64,000 nucleotides of DNA from JBMYYR01 sp965243605 (GTDB lineage Bacteria > Bacteroidota > Bacteroidia > Flavobacteriales > CAJXXR01). The stretch lies in NCBI GenBank assembly GCA_965243605.1, contig CBDEVQ010000025.1, positions 62,001-126,000 on the forward strand, in the 5' to 3' direction. This document shows positions 42,191-51,733 of the stretch, piece by piece. The notes below the pieces were generated by a model that did no database searches, had not been told where the DNA came from, and worked only from the letters and a program-made list of their open reading frames with translations. The first letter of the stretch is position 1. Each line of letters opens with the position of its first letter. Made by a program: the position numbers and the translations under genes.

Positions 42191-43741
42191 ATGGTTAATG
42201 AATTTTCTAAGAAACACGTATTTACCATTCTTTTCTTTACACTACTAAATGCTCATTTTTCAATAGACTTAGCAGCACAACCGGGTACATTAGACAACAG
42301 CTTTGGTACAAATGGAATTGTAACCACATCCTTAGATACCTTTACAGATAGAGGGAATACGATGGGTATTCAAGAGGATGGGAAAATTCTAGTTGGTGGC
42401 TCAACATATAATAGCTATACAACGGCCAATTTTGCTCTATTACGATATAATACAGACGGAACGTTAGATAATACGTTTGGTACAAACGGACACGTGAAAA
42501 CGACTATAGAAAGCCGCAGCCAAGGGTATTCTATAGGGTTACAGAACGACGGGAAAATCATCTTGGGCGGATCGTCTAAATTTTTTATTAATATCGCAAG
42601 ATATCATGTAGATGGAAGCTTAGATACCACGTTTGGTAATGGAGGAACGGTAATTACAGATGTGGATGGGTATTATAGCGAGACTTGTAAATCTGTAGCC
42701 ATTCAAGACTATGGGAAAATATTAGTTGGTGGTTATGGACAGCATTTTAGTAACGATAATTCACATTTTATGGTCTTAAGGTATCTTGAAAACGGAACCT
42801 TAGATAATACGTTTGGTACAAACGGTTTGGTTGTTGGAAATATAGGAAGGGTAGAGTCTATGCAAATCCAAAATGACGGGAAAATTGTTCTTGGGGGTTC
42901 TACTGCTCAATTTTTTGCCTTGGAACGGTATGATAGTAACGGGGTGATAGATGCAACGTTTGGTTTAAATGGTCAATCTATAACTCTTTTTCCGAATGGA
43001 AATGCAAATGCAAATAGCAATGCACATTCTATGAGCCTACAGGCTGATGGTAAAATCGTTCTTGGAGGGTTTAGTACTGGGGATAGCACTAAGATAGCCT
43101 TGGCAAGATATCTAACGAATGGAATTGTAGATTATACCTTTGGGGTAAATGGAATATTAGTGACTGCTTTTGGTGATTCGAGTAAAGGGAATGCTGTAAT
43201 GATACAGGACGATGGGAAAATTATTGTAGGTGGGAATGCCAGCGATAATTCGAATACTGAAAATTTTGCCTTGGTAAGATATAATACAGACGGTACCTTA
43301 GATAATGCCTTTGGTTTAGATGGTACAACGCTTACACCTATAGGTGATTCTTATAGTACTGGTCAAGCGTTAGGTATTGATGCCAATGGTAAAATTGTAT
43401 TGGCAGGTTATGCGAATATAGATTCGAATTTGGATTTTGCTTTGGCACGTTATCATGGAGATCCGACAATAGGATTAGACGAATCAGGGATAAATGAAGT
43501 GGTGAGTACAATGTACCCAAATCCGTTTTATGTATCTACAACCATTCATGTCAATGCTCCAGTTGAGGATGCAGCGTTAATGGTTTATAATGCAAACGGA
43601 GATATGGTAACCCAAAAGAATGGTATTACAGGTCAGGATATCCAATTTAACCGTAACCAATTACCCCAAGGTGCTTATTTCTTTCAATTAATAGAAAACG
43701 ATAAAACGATTACCTCTGGTAAATGGATTATTAAAGATTAA
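42191..43741 (+). CDS. T9SS cargo protein with delta-60 repeats
   Basis: 516 residues. After an N-terminal export signal (ending DLAAQ) come about seven delta-60 repeats, each with GTLDN(S/T)FGTNG ... I/LQ-x-DGKI-(L/V)-(V/L)GG, forming a beta-propeller-like domain. The end MYPNPFYVSTTIHV ... LPQGAYFFQLIEN ... SGKWIIKD is a type A T9SS sorting domain. Secreted protein of unknown ligand. Confidence 0.85.
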   Translation: MVNEFSKKHVFTILFFTLLNAHFSIDLAAQPGTLDNSFGTNGIVTTSLDTFTDRGNTMGIQEDGKILVGGSTYNSYTTANFALLRYNTDGTLDNTFGTNGHVKTTIESRSQGYSIGLQNDGKIILGGSSKFFINIARYHVDGSLDTTFGNGGTVITDVDGYYSETCKSVAIQDYGKILVGGYGQHFSNDNSHFMVLRYLENGTLDNTFGTNGLVVGNIGRVESMQIQNDGKIVLGGSTAQFFALERYDSNGVIDATFGLNGQSITLFPNGNANANSNAHSMSLQADGKIVLGGFSTGDSTKIALARYLTNGIVDYTFGVNGILVTAFGDSSKGNAVMIQDDGKIIVGGNASDNSNTENFALVRYNTDGTLDNAFGLDGTTLTPIGDSYSTGQALGIDANGKIVLAGYANIDSNLDFALARYHGDPTIGLDESGINEVVSTMYPNPFYVSTTIHVNAPVEDAALMVYNANGDMVTQKNGITGQDIQFNRNQLPQGAYFFQLIENDKTITSGKWIIKD

Positions 43742-43903
43742 TACCATCTTCGTTTAACGCATAACTTATGCTTAGATAAAATAAAACGTTAAAAATAGGA
43801 TAGAGGTTCTACATTTAATTATCTTCGGAACAGATAAATACATTTAACAGTTAGGTTAGTGAAGAATATTCATTATACCCGTTAATAATAATGCAAACGC
43901 CAT

Positions 43904-44719
43904 ATGAAATTAGTTTTCTCTTTTTTAACCATCCTATTTTTATTTAGCTGTGAGGAACAGCAAGATCCTAAAGTTGCTGAACCAGAATCGTCTCAAAAAC
44001 CCACAGTAACCCCAAAAAAGCAACGCCCAGTAGCATTCGATAACGGAAAATTCTTTGATGTTGAAAATAGGCATATGTTGTATGGAGGAACCGATAGTAA
44101 TCAACATTTTGATATTACAGGATATGCTCTTAACGACCAACAATTCCATTATGGAATAGGGCGAGAGGTCTTTCCAGCTTTATTAAAACCTGAATTTATA
44201 TCGGTAGATGAGGCAAGTACAATATGGGAAGATAGTGCTCGATTTTTATTAGCGTATTCAGGAAATGAGGTTAAAGCCTATTCCATTAAAGATTTAACCA
44301 GGCACGAAGTGGTTAACGACGTGTTAAACGGACAACCTATTATGGCGGCCTATTGTATTTTAGCAGATTTAGGTGCCATTTATGAACGTAATTACGGCGA
44401 TAATGTACTAACCTTTGCTTTAAGCGGTTATACTTATTACGATGATAAGGTATGGAATGGTTTAGATGGTTTTGTACTTTGGGACCGTGAAACGGAAAGC
44501 CTTTGGTGGCCATTAATTGGGAAAGCGGTATCTGGATCTCTTAAAGACGTTAAGCTTTTAGAAATGGATGAAAGCCATTGGAAAGATGTAAGGTGGGCCT
44601 ATATTAAAGCGAATTACCCGAATGCCTTAGTGTTAAAATCGGATCAAGAATTTGAACGCCCAAAAACATGGGAGCGATTGGAAGATGTATCTTCTATTCG
44701 TGATCGTTATATAGACTAG
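43904..44719 (+). CDS. DUF3179 lipoprotein
   Basis: 271 residues. Lipoprotein signal MKLVFSFLTILFLFSCEEQ, a Pro/Lys-rich linker (residues ~20-45), then the DUF3179 domain with HEVVNDVLNGQPIMAAYC, DGFVLWDRETESLWWPLIG and KAVSGSLKDVKL. The family's function is unknown. The Cys in AAYC is conserved in the family. Confidence 0.8.
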   Translation: MKLVFSFLTILFLFSCEEQQDPKVAEPESSQKPTVTPKKQRPVAFDNGKFFDVENRHMLYGGTDSNQHFDITGYALNDQQFHYGIGREVFPALLKPEFISVDEASTIWEDSARFLLAYSGNEVKAYSIKDLTRHEVVNDVLNGQPIMAAYCILADLGAIYERNYGDNVLTFALSGYTYYDDKVWNGLDGFVLWDRETESLWWPLIGKAVSGSLKDVKLLEMDESHWKDVRWAYIKANYPNALVLKSDQEFERPKTWERLEDVSSIRDRYID

Positions 44720-44767
44720 AACGATTTAATTTTAGGAACTTTTAGATTTAATCGTGTTAGGATTTAA

Positions 44768-44802
44768 GGGTACGTCGTATCCAAATAGAATACGGACGTA
44801 CC
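44768..44802. terminator. Hairpin between convergent genes
   Basis: GGTACGTCGTAT / ATACGGACGTACC with a short loop; it lies between the convergent ends of the DUF3179 and barrel genes, so it may stop both transcripts although the T runs are weak. Confidence 0.5.
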
Positions 44803-44819
44803 TCTTAATAATTACTCAT

Positions 44820-45452
44820 TTATCCTTCTTCATCCATTTCCTTTCCTTTACCAATTCCAATAAAATAACCGATAGTTACGTTTAAGAATTGATTAGAAAG
44901 GGAAACTTGCTCGTTACTATGGATTGTGACTTTAGAGTCTGGGAGCGCATAATATTCCATGCTTAATTTGAAATTGTGGTATTCTATTCCACCTCTAAAT
45001 AATACGCCAAACTGTCCATCTTCCTTACGACTAAAAATGGGCATAGGTGAATTTGTTATATCACCTGGGTCTATTCTATATCTTATATCCATTCCTTTAA
45101 CCCATCCTGCTCCAAGGCCTACAAATGGTCTTATGGTTTTAAATTTTGGAATGTAATAATCGACTAAACCAAGACAAAATACGGTTGTGTTTTTTTCATA
45201 TAAAAACAGACCTGTAAGAAAGGGATTACTCTCGTCTAATTCTTTTGTGCGTATAGATACTCCAGATTTTAATCCAACCGAAATATTTTTACTTAGGTTG
45301 TATTTAGATTCAAGAGCAATAGAGGTTCCCAAATTATCTTTAGGAACAACCAAACCAAGGTCTACTCCAAGGCGTAAGTCTCCTTTTTCTTGAGCGAAAA
45401 GTGGGTTTGCCAAGAGCAAAACGGTGGTTAGTAAGGTCAGTGTCTTTTTCAT
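44820..45452 (-). CDS. Outer-membrane beta-barrel protein
   Basis: 210 residues, signal peptide MKKTLTLLTTVLLLANPLFAQ. Alternating strands with Gly-rich turns (GDLRLGVDLGLVVPKD, RPFVGLGAGWVKG, GVLFRGGIEYHNFKLSMEYY, FLNVTIGYFIGIG). An OmpA/PorT-type barrel of general kind. The charged end GKGKEMDEEG follows the last strand. Confidence 0.65.
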   Translation of the reverse strand: MKKTLTLLTTVLLLANPLFAQEKGDLRLGVDLGLVVPKDNLGTSIALESKYNLSKNISVGLKSGVSIRTKELDESNPFLTGLFLYEKNTTVFCLGLVDYYIPKFKTIRPFVGLGAGWVKGMDIRYRIDPGDITNSPMPIFSRKEDGQFGVLFRGGIEYHNFKLSMEYYALPDSKVTIHSNEQVSLSNQFLNVTIGYFIGIGKGKEMDEEG

Positions 45453-45489
45453 AGTTTATATTTAAATATGTAATTATATGTGTAATGAA

Positions 45490-45951
45490 TTATTCTATTT
45501 TCGTTAATACAATTGAACCATTGTTAGTAGTTATTGAATACGATAATGTTTTTATGACGTTTTGTTTTATATACGAATCCCCTTTTTTATTTAGGATAGA
45601 AGTTTCAACGGTTATTTCTATAACATCCGGTTTGGTAAATTGATACATCCCTTTGACTTCTTCAGGAATGAAACCGGTTAAACACGGCGTAACGCTGTAG
45701 CTTATAAAGGTGTTGTCATCTAGAAATTGGGTAATAACTCCATGATATTTTTCGCCTTTAAAGACTTTAAATGTAAAGGTATTTATTGATGTATCATATC
45801 CAAGTAGTAAAACAGACTTCCATCTGTGTTTTAAAAGAACAGATTGAATGGATTGTGATGAAGTTTCTAACGTTTGTGATTGACTAAAACTCGTATACGA
45901 TAGAGGTAGTACGATTGATATTAAGATATAGAATTTTAAATATAATTTCAT
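45490..45951 (-). CDS. Exported protein of unknown function
   Basis: 153 residues with signal peptide (MKLYLKFYILISIVLPLSYTSFSQ). Beta-rich small domain (SVLLGYDTSINTFTFKVFKG, MYQFTKPDVIEITVETSIL), lipocalin-like in pattern. It lies 18 bp downstream of the 45969 gene on the same strand; the two could be one transcript. Confidence 0.5.
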   Translation of the reverse strand: MKLYLKFYILISIVLPLSYTSFSQSQTLETSSQSIQSVLLKHRWKSVLLLGYDTSINTFTFKVFKGEKYHGVITQFLDDNTFISYSVTPCLTGFIPEEVKGMYQFTKPDVIEITVETSILNKKGDSYIKQNVIKTLSYSITTNNGSIVLTKIE

Positions 45952-45968
45952 TAATGGTATTTAAGTGA

Positions 45969-46367
45969 TTATTCGATTATGTATTCTTCGTTTTCGTTAG
46001 GAACACGATGGGCAGAATAGGCTAAAGAACATTTTAATCGAGCTATTTGTAAAATGTCATTAAAATCAATCTGTTCATTACATTGTTCATAATATGACCG
46101 AGTTATGCAAATGTACCATTCCTCAGCCCCAGCCTTTTCTAAATCTGGTAATAAGGGTTCAAATAGATCTGCTAAATGTTTAAATTGGTCTGCTCTAGGA
46201 ATAGCATTAGGTACAATGTACGTAGCTGATCCAGAGTCGCAAACCATTTGATAATCTTTTCCAATGGACACACGATCATGAGGTTCATTTTGTTCGTTAA
46301 AATTAAATTCAAATTGTTTTGGACTAAACGTATCTCCAATAATTTCGAAGGTTATTTTCCAGGCCAT
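45969..46367 (-). CDS. DUF4279-like protein (tentative)
   Basis: 132 residues, cytoplasmic, acidic. The start MAWKITFEIIGDTFSPKQFEF resembles DUF4279 proteins (strand-'I-x-G-D-x-F-x-P'), and the middle LEKAGAEEWYICITRSYYEQC fits an alpha/beta sandwich. Low certainty. Confidence 0.4.
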   Translation of the reverse strand: MAWKITFEIIGDTFSPKQFEFNFNEQNEPHDRVSIGKDYQMVCDSGSATYIVPNAIPRADQFKHLADLFEPLLPDLEKAGAEEWYICITRSYYEQCNEQIDFNDILQIARLKCSLAYSAHRVPNENEEYIIE

Positions 46368-46610
46368 TGTTCTTATATTGTATTTTCTCTAAATATACTA
46401 AAGTAGTCATTATAATTTTGTTATAATAGAATAAAGAATTTATTTAAATAAAATAATACTCCATTTTACATCAAGTATAGTACAGCATTGATTTTGTGCT
46501 TATGATAAAAGTATTAATTTTACATTTTTAAATTTCAGCCTGAGCTGTACCTATAGATATTTATTTAAAATACATATCCATAGAATATTCAACATCATTT
46601 AATGCTAATT

Positions 46611-47231
46611 ATGAAATTAAAAATAATTAAATCAAGTCTTATTTTGGCAACTGCGCTTTGTCTTAATGCCTGTACAAGTTCTCCATATTATCTCGTTACA
46701 AATGTTGAAAATGTCAACCAGTCTCATAATATATCTGGACAAATGGAAGGGGCACATCATGCAGGAGGAGCGAATGGCCAAGCCCCATACTCTTATTCAT
46801 CCTATACCATTGCAAATGGATTAAAACCTGTTTATTTTCCTACAGACACATTAAAAGATATGGGTATGCGCTATGTTAACCAATTTGTAAAGAGTTGTGA
46901 GTCTAAGTCATTTTCTGATGCATTTAGTTATATCGAGAAGAATAAACTTTCAGAGTCGAGACAATCGTATTTAAGAGCCATTGTATATATGTTGCAGAAG
47001 AAATACGAAAAAAGCTTGAGCGAATTAGAAAATTTGGATATTGAGTCTTTAGATGGATCTATAGAATTATTACGATTAGATAATACGGTTGAGTTAGACA
47101 GGAAAAGACATGCATTAAATTATAGAGATGAAGCTTTAAAGGCGTATCAGAAATTATTTGATTCTGGTATTTTGAGTAAAGATGAAGTTAAAATTTTAAA
47201 GAACAGAGTGAAACACTTACAATATGTTTAA
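46611..47231 (+). CDS. Lipoprotein of unknown function
   Basis: The frame opens at 46602, but ATG 46611 (MKLKIIKSSLILATALCLNACTSS) gives the better lipoprotein signal with lipobox LNAC. 206 residues; a Gly/His-rich linker (MEGAHHAGGANGQAPYSYSS) precedes a helical TPR-like half (RAIVYMLQKKYEKSLSELEN). Followed after 13 bp by another lipoprotein gene, so an operon of two is likely. The family (lipoprotein + DUF-type partner) looks like a trans-envelope assembly pair in this phylum, but this is unproven. Confidence 0.6.
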   Translation: MKLKIIKSSLILATALCLNACTSSPYYLVTNVENVNQSHNISGQMEGAHHAGGANGQAPYSYSSYTIANGLKPVYFPTDTLKDMGMRYVNQFVKSCESKSFSDAFSYIEKNKLSESRQSYLRAIVYMLQKKYEKSLSELENLDIESLDGSIELLRLDNTVELDRKRHALNYRDEALKAYQKLFDSGILSKDEVKILKNRVKHLQYV

Positions 47232-47244
47232 TAATACAAATATT

Positions 47245-47949
47245 ATGAAGAAAGGAATAGTTGTTATTCTATTGGGATTTTTAGCCAGTTGTATGGGACC
47301 TAAAAATCTACAAAACAGAGTAAATAGTAAAGACTATACCACGCCGATGGTTTATACATCTCCATTGGTTAAAGATAAGTCTGATATTAATGTTCAGGTT
47401 CAATTTGAAAATTTGGCCGAATTAGACGAACTAACTTTAGTCACGAAAGATAGAGGGTATTATATTCCATTGATTTTATTATACTTATGGGATTACGATA
47501 TGAATATTACTTTGGGGGATGAAGCAACCAATCCGAGTATTACTTCAAGTATTGAAACCATTACAAAAACCGTATTTAAAAGATCTGGTCGTTTTAATGT
47601 ATCTGAAGATGAATCTGCGGCTTATAAAGCTAGAGTTATTTTAAAGAATGTGAATTTTAATTGCGATTATAAACGCTTTGGTTCTGCTGTGGGTGCGTAT
47701 GCGAATTATAATGAATCTGCAGATGAATCTATAGGTGTTTTAGAAATGCAATTGGTATTAGAAGACCAGAATGGAAATGTAATTTTGGAAGAAGTATTTG
47801 AAAAAGAAAACACCATTGGTTTTGTTGGGAATTCGGAATCTATTAATAAAATTAAGCATTTAGCGATGCGAAATTTAATTGAAAACCTGTCATTAACTGC
47901 AGAACGTGTAGCCGTAGATATGGTCGATGAGATTAACTCAAACTTATAA
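47245..47949 (+). CDS. Lipoprotein of unknown function (partner of 46611)
   Basis: ATG 47245 (MKKGIVVILLGFLASCMGP) starts a lipoprotein signal with lipobox LASC, giving 234 residues; an upstream ATG at 47224 overlaps the previous gene and is less likely. The domain has RSGRFNVSEDESAAYKARVIL and LEMQLVLEDQNGNVILEEVFE, and recalls LPS-assembly/DUF4136-type lipoproteins, without certainty. Ends with a strong terminator. Confidence 0.6.
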   Translation: MKKGIVVILLGFLASCMGPKNLQNRVNSKDYTTPMVYTSPLVKDKSDINVQVQFENLAELDELTLVTKDRGYYIPLILLYLWDYDMNITLGDEATNPSITSSIETITKTVFKRSGRFNVSEDESAAYKARVILKNVNFNCDYKRFGSAVGAYANYNESADESIGVLEMQLVLEDQNGNVILEEVFEKENTIGFVGNSESINKIKHLAMRNLIENLSLTAERVAVDMVDEINSNL

Positions 47950-47991
47950 TTGATCTATATGGATTGATAAAATCCATCATTTTATAAAACC

Positions 47992-48020
47992 AAAAAGCCC
48001 GACAAATTGTCGGGCTTTTT
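47992..48020. terminator. Bidirectional terminator
   Basis: AAAAAGCCCGACA / TGTCGGGCTTTTT with a 3-base loop, placed between convergent genes. Confidence 0.92.
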
Positions 48021-48042
48021 AGTTATTTAAGCGAGGCTTAAA

Positions 48043-48765
48043 TTATTTTTGGAACTTTCCTGATCCTAAGTAAGAATCGTTATTTGTAATGATAAACATG
48101 TAGTTTCCGTTTGCTAAATTAGCAACATCTACCGTGTTAGTTCCTTCAGAAATATATGCTGAAGTTACTTGTCTACCTGTCATATCAAATACAGTAACTA
48201 AACCTTTATCAGCTGTTAAATCTATGTTTAATACATTTGTTACAGGGTTCGGGTATGTAGAATATACATTTTCAATTTCGTCTACTCCAATAGGCTCAGA
48301 AGAAATACCAGCTGTACAAGATGTGTTATTTGTTAAATTAGCTTCTTCTAATAAACCTGCTTCATTCCAGATACGTACATCATAACAAACCACGTGATCT
48401 GTTAAATCATCAATAATGTTTTGTGGGAAAGGATTAGAGTAGTAGAATGCGTAAACAAATGATGAATCTACAGCTAATTCAGCTTGTGTCATAGTAGTAG
48501 GGTCATCTTGTCTAATTAATGGACTAAATAAACCACCTGAACCGTCAATAATTAAACTGTCAATATGCCATCTGTAGAATACAGTATCTGTAGTTGTTAG
48601 AGGCGTATCTCCATCATTAGTAACTCTAAATGCAAATAAGTTTGTATCTGTAGTTGAATTAAACTCATAACCATCTACAGGTAATAAAGCTGTAACAGAA
48701 ATGTCTTTTTGCGCATTAGCTACGAAAGAGGCAGCAGCTAATACAGAAAATAAAATTTTTTTCAT
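48043..48765 (-). CDS. T9SS cargo protein
   Basis: 240 residues: signal peptide MKKILFSVLAAASFVANAQ, a CARDB-like beta domain (FAFRVTNDGDTPLTTTDTVF, CYDVRIWNEAGLLEEANLTN, with the conserved 'E-x-N-L-T-N-N'), and a type A T9SS sorting domain (STYPNPVTNVLNI ... LANGNYMFIITN). Secreted; function unknown. Confidence 0.8.
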   Translation of the reverse strand: MKKILFSVLAAASFVANAQKDISVTALLPVDGYEFNSTTDTNLFAFRVTNDGDTPLTTTDTVFYRWHIDSLIIDGSGGLFSPLIRQDDPTTMTQAELAVDSSFVYAFYYSNPFPQNIIDDLTDHVVCYDVRIWNEAGLLEEANLTNNTSCTAGISSEPIGVDEIENVYSTYPNPVTNVLNIDLTADKGLVTVFDMTGRQVTSAYISEGTNTVDVANLANGNYMFIITNNDSYLGSGKFQK

Positions 48766-49015
48766 AATGAAATAATTAATTGTTTTTGGTTTTGAAAGTG
48801 TAAAAGTATCGAATAAATCTACTAATTCTATAGGTTTTTATCGATTTTTTTTAAAAAGAATGTTAATATTCTTTTACACCTAATATTAAATGCTATTTTT
48901 TTGTTGTTTTTCTAGCGCTCAATACCCTCATTCATGCCATTTACAATTTCAAAATTAAAGTATATTTAATCTTGAGTGGTTTTAAGATAAGTAGATGTTT
49001 ATTATAAAACGAATA

Positions 49016-50062
49016 TTAATATTCATCTCCACTTTTCATTAAACGCTGTTTTGTATAGTTTCTCCAACGTTCAATAACTTCATTCATATCGTCTGCAATC
49101 TCAGAATCAAAATTCATATACTCTTTTGTTGTTGGGTGTGTAAACCCAAGAGTTTTAGCATGTAAATTCTGACGAGGTGCCACTTTAAAGCAATTTTGAA
49201 TAAATTGTTTGTATTTAGAGAATGTTGTTCCTTTTAAAATACTGTTTCCTCCATATTCAGGATCTCCAAATAAAGGGTGTCCTATATATTGGAAATGCAC
49301 ACGGATTTGGTGGGTACGTCCAGTTTCTAATTTACATTCTACTAAAGTAGCGTATCCAAAACGTTCTAAAACCTTATAATGCGTAACGGCATGCTTCCCT
49401 TCGGAACCGTCATCATATACATATCTTATTTTACGATCTTTTCTACTTCTTCCAATATGTCCAACAATGGTTCCTTCATCGTCCTTAACATCTCCCCAAA
49501 CCAAGGCAATATATTTACGATCTGTAGTTCGGTTTGCAAATTGGGCAGAAATATCCATCATTGCAGATTCCGTTTTGGCAATTACCAAAATTCCAGATGT
49601 TAATTTATCAATACGGTGTACTAATCCTGGTCTACCTTCATCTGAAGATTCTGGTAGATTATTAAAGTGATATAGTAGGGCGTGTACCAAGGTTCCAGAA
49701 TAATGTCCAAAACTAGGGTGAACAACCATTCCAGCAGGTTTGTTTACAATTAAAAGATCATTATCCTCATACATAATATCTAGAGGAATATTTTCTGGGA
49801 CAATTTCTTTAGAATGTGCAGGGTAATCTCTTTTAAGGGTAATTACATCGTGTGGCTTAACCTTATAGTTTGATTTAACGGGTTTGTCATTCACAAAAAT
49901 CAACTCACGTTCACAGTATTTCTGAATTTTGTTTCTCGAAAACTTTTCACGGCTAACGTGGTTCAGAATATAACGGTCAATACGAATCATTTCAACTCCA
50001 GCTTCAACAACAATTCTTTCGTGTTCGTGAAGTTCGTCCGGTGTATTATCTGTATCTGTCAT
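49016..50062 (-). CDS. rluD: RluD-family 23S rRNA pseudouridine synthase
   Basis: 348 residues. N-terminal S4 RNA-binding domain (IRIDRYILNHV ... LIFVNDKPVKSNYKVKPHD), then the catalytic domain with HRIDKLTSG (catalytic Asp152), DRKYIALVWG and GRTHQIRVHFQYIGHPLFGD. RluC/RluD-type enzymes make pseudouridines in 23S rRNA; exact sites cannot be told from sequence alone. The ATG lies 3 bp past the rpe stop, so the two form an operon. Confidence 0.9.
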   Translation of the reverse strand: MTDTDNTPDELHEHERIVVEAGVEMIRIDRYILNHVSREKFSRNKIQKYCERELIFVNDKPVKSNYKVKPHDVITLKRDYPAHSKEIVPENIPLDIMYEDNDLLIVNKPAGMVVHPSFGHYSGTLVHALLYHFNNLPESSDEGRPGLVHRIDKLTSGILVIAKTESAMMDISAQFANRTTDRKYIALVWGDVKDDEGTIVGHIGRSRKDRKIRYVYDDGSEGKHAVTHYKVLERFGYATLVECKLETGRTHQIRVHFQYIGHPLFGDPEYGGNSILKGTTFSKYKQFIQNCFKVAPRQNLHAKTLGFTHPTTKEYMNFDSEIADDMNEVIERWRNYTKQRLMKSGDEY

Positions 50063-50065
50063 AAC

Positions 50066-50719
50066 TTAAATAGATTTTAATTCGCTAATCATAGCAATTG
50101 GGTCTTCTGCTTTAAAAACAGCACTTCCTGCAACTAATACATCAGCACCAGCATCTACTAATGCTTTATGATTTGTATTACAAACACCTCCATCAATTTC
50201 AATAACAAAATTAGAGTTTGTTTTTTCTCTTAACTCCACAAGTTGCTTGATTTTTTTGTAGGTATTTTCAATAAATTTTTGTCCTCCAAATCCTGGGTTA
50301 ACAGACATAAGGCAAACTAAATCTAATTCTGTAGCAATATCTTCTAGAACGTGTATTGGTGTGTGTGGGTTTAAGGCCACTCCAGCTTTCATGTCACAAT
50401 TCTTAATATGCTGTATACTTCTATGTAAATGTGTACATGCTTCGTAGTGTACAGTTAAAATATCAGCACCTAATTTTTTAAATGTTTCAGTATAACGATC
50501 AGGGTCAACAATCATTAAGTGAACATCAATCGTTTTTTTAGCATGTTTAGAGATAGCATCTAAAACAGGCATTCCGAATGAGATATTAGGTACAAATACG
50601 CCGTCCATGATGTCTATATGAAACCAATCAGCAGAACTGCTGTTTATCATTTCAATATCGCGCTGTAAATTGGCAAAGTCAGCAGCTAGTACAGAAGGGG
50701 CAATGAAGTGTTTTGTCAT
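50066..50719 (-). CDS. rpe: Ribulose-phosphate 3-epimerase
   Basis: 217 residues, cytoplasmic (beta/alpha)8 enzyme interconverting ribulose-5-phosphate and xylulose-5-phosphate. Motifs APSVLAADFANLQRDI, WFHIDIMDGVFVPNISFG, DVHLMIVDP, LMSVNPGFGGQKF and IDGGV are all present with the metal-binding His/Asp residues. First gene of the rpe-rluD pair. Confidence 0.95.
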   Translation of the reverse strand: MTKHFIAPSVLAADFANLQRDIEMINSSSADWFHIDIMDGVFVPNISFGMPVLDAISKHAKKTIDVHLMIVDPDRYTETFKKLGADILTVHYEACTHLHRSIQHIKNCDMKAGVALNPHTPIHVLEDIATELDLVCLMSVNPGFGGQKFIENTYKKIKQLVELREKTNSNFVIEIDGGVCNTNHKALVDAGADVLVAGSAVFKAEDPIAMISELKSI

Positions 50720-50739
50720 GATGGATTTATTAATGAAAA

Positions 50740-50765
50740 TAGGAGCCCCTGGTAAAGAGCTCCTA
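50740..50765 (-). terminator. Terminator of rpoD
   Basis: TAGGAGC / GCTCCTA stem between the rpoD stop and the rpe start; followed on the minus strand by a short T-rich stretch. Confidence 0.65.
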
Positions 50766-50803
50766 AAGTGTGGTGTATATTTTCACTAAGAATAAATAAA
50801 GAT

Positions 50804-51667
50804 TTATCCCAAGTATGTTTTAAGAATCTTACTTCTTGATGTGTGCTTTAAACGACGAATTGCTTTTTCTTTAATTTGTCTTACACGCTCTCTTGTTAAG
50901 TCAAACGTTTCACCAATTTCTTCTAGAGTCATTGGGTGTTCATTTCCTAAACCAAAGTATAATCTAATAACGTCTGCTTCACGAGGTGTTAATGTAACTA
51001 ATGCACGCTCAATCTCAATACGAAGAGAGTCCATTAATAATTCTTTGTCTGGATTTGGGCTTTCGTTACTTTTTACAACATCATATAAACTTGAATCTTC
51101 ACCTTCAACAAGTGGAGCATCCATAGATACGTGACGTCCTGAATTTCTTTGGTATTCTTTTACTTCAGATTCAGTAATGTCTAAATCTTCTGCAATTTCT
51201 AAAGCAGATGGTTCACGCTCGTAGTTTTGTTCTAGTGCAGCGTATGTTTTATTAATTTTATTAATAGAACCAATCTTATTTAACGGTAAACGTACAATTC
51301 TAGATTGCTCAGCTAAAGCTTGAAGAATAGATTGACGAATCCACCAAACGGCATAAGAGATAAATTTAAATCCACGTGTTTCATCGAAACGTTGTGCAGC
51401 TTTAATTAAACCTAAGTTACCTTCGTTAATTAAATCTGGAAGTGATAATCCTTGGTTTTGGTATTGTTTAGAAACAGAAACAACAAAACGTAAATTTGCT
51501 TTGGTTAATTTTTCTAGGGCAACTTGATCTCCTTCACGAATTCTTTGAGCTAATTCTACCTCTTCTTCAGCAGTAATCAAATCCACTTTACCTATTTCTT
51601 GTAAGTATTTATCAAGAGAAGCTGTCTCTCTATTGGTTACCTGCTTGGTGATTTTCAGTTGCCTCAT
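50804..51667 (-). CDS. rpoD: Primary sigma factor RpoD (short Bacteroidota type)
   Basis: 287 residues. Lacks the long region 1.1 of proteobacterial sigma-70, as usual in this phylum. Region 1.2 (SLDKYLQEIGKVDLI), region 2 (LINEGNLGLIKAAQRFDETR, FISYAVWWIRQSILQALAEQ), region 3 and region 4 (LEEIGETFDLTRERVRQIKE) are complete. Recognises the Bacteroidota -33/-7 promoters. Confidence 0.96.
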   Translation of the reverse strand: MRQLKITKQVTNRETASLDKYLQEIGKVDLITAEEEVELAQRIREGDQVALEKLTKANLRFVVSVSKQYQNQGLSLPDLINEGNLGLIKAAQRFDETRGFKFISYAVWWIRQSILQALAEQSRIVRLPLNKIGSINKINKTYAALEQNYEREPSALEIAEDLDITESEVKEYQRNSGRHVSMDAPLVEGEDSSLYDVVKSNESPNPDKELLMDSLRIEIERALVTLTPREADVIRLYFGLGNEHPMTLEEIGETFDLTRERVRQIKEKAIRRLKHTSRSKILKTYLG

Positions 51668-51733
51668 AGTTCCAGTTTTTTTTTAGTGTTCAGTTTAGTG
51701 TACGTTGAAACCTAATAAAAGGTTACAAAATAC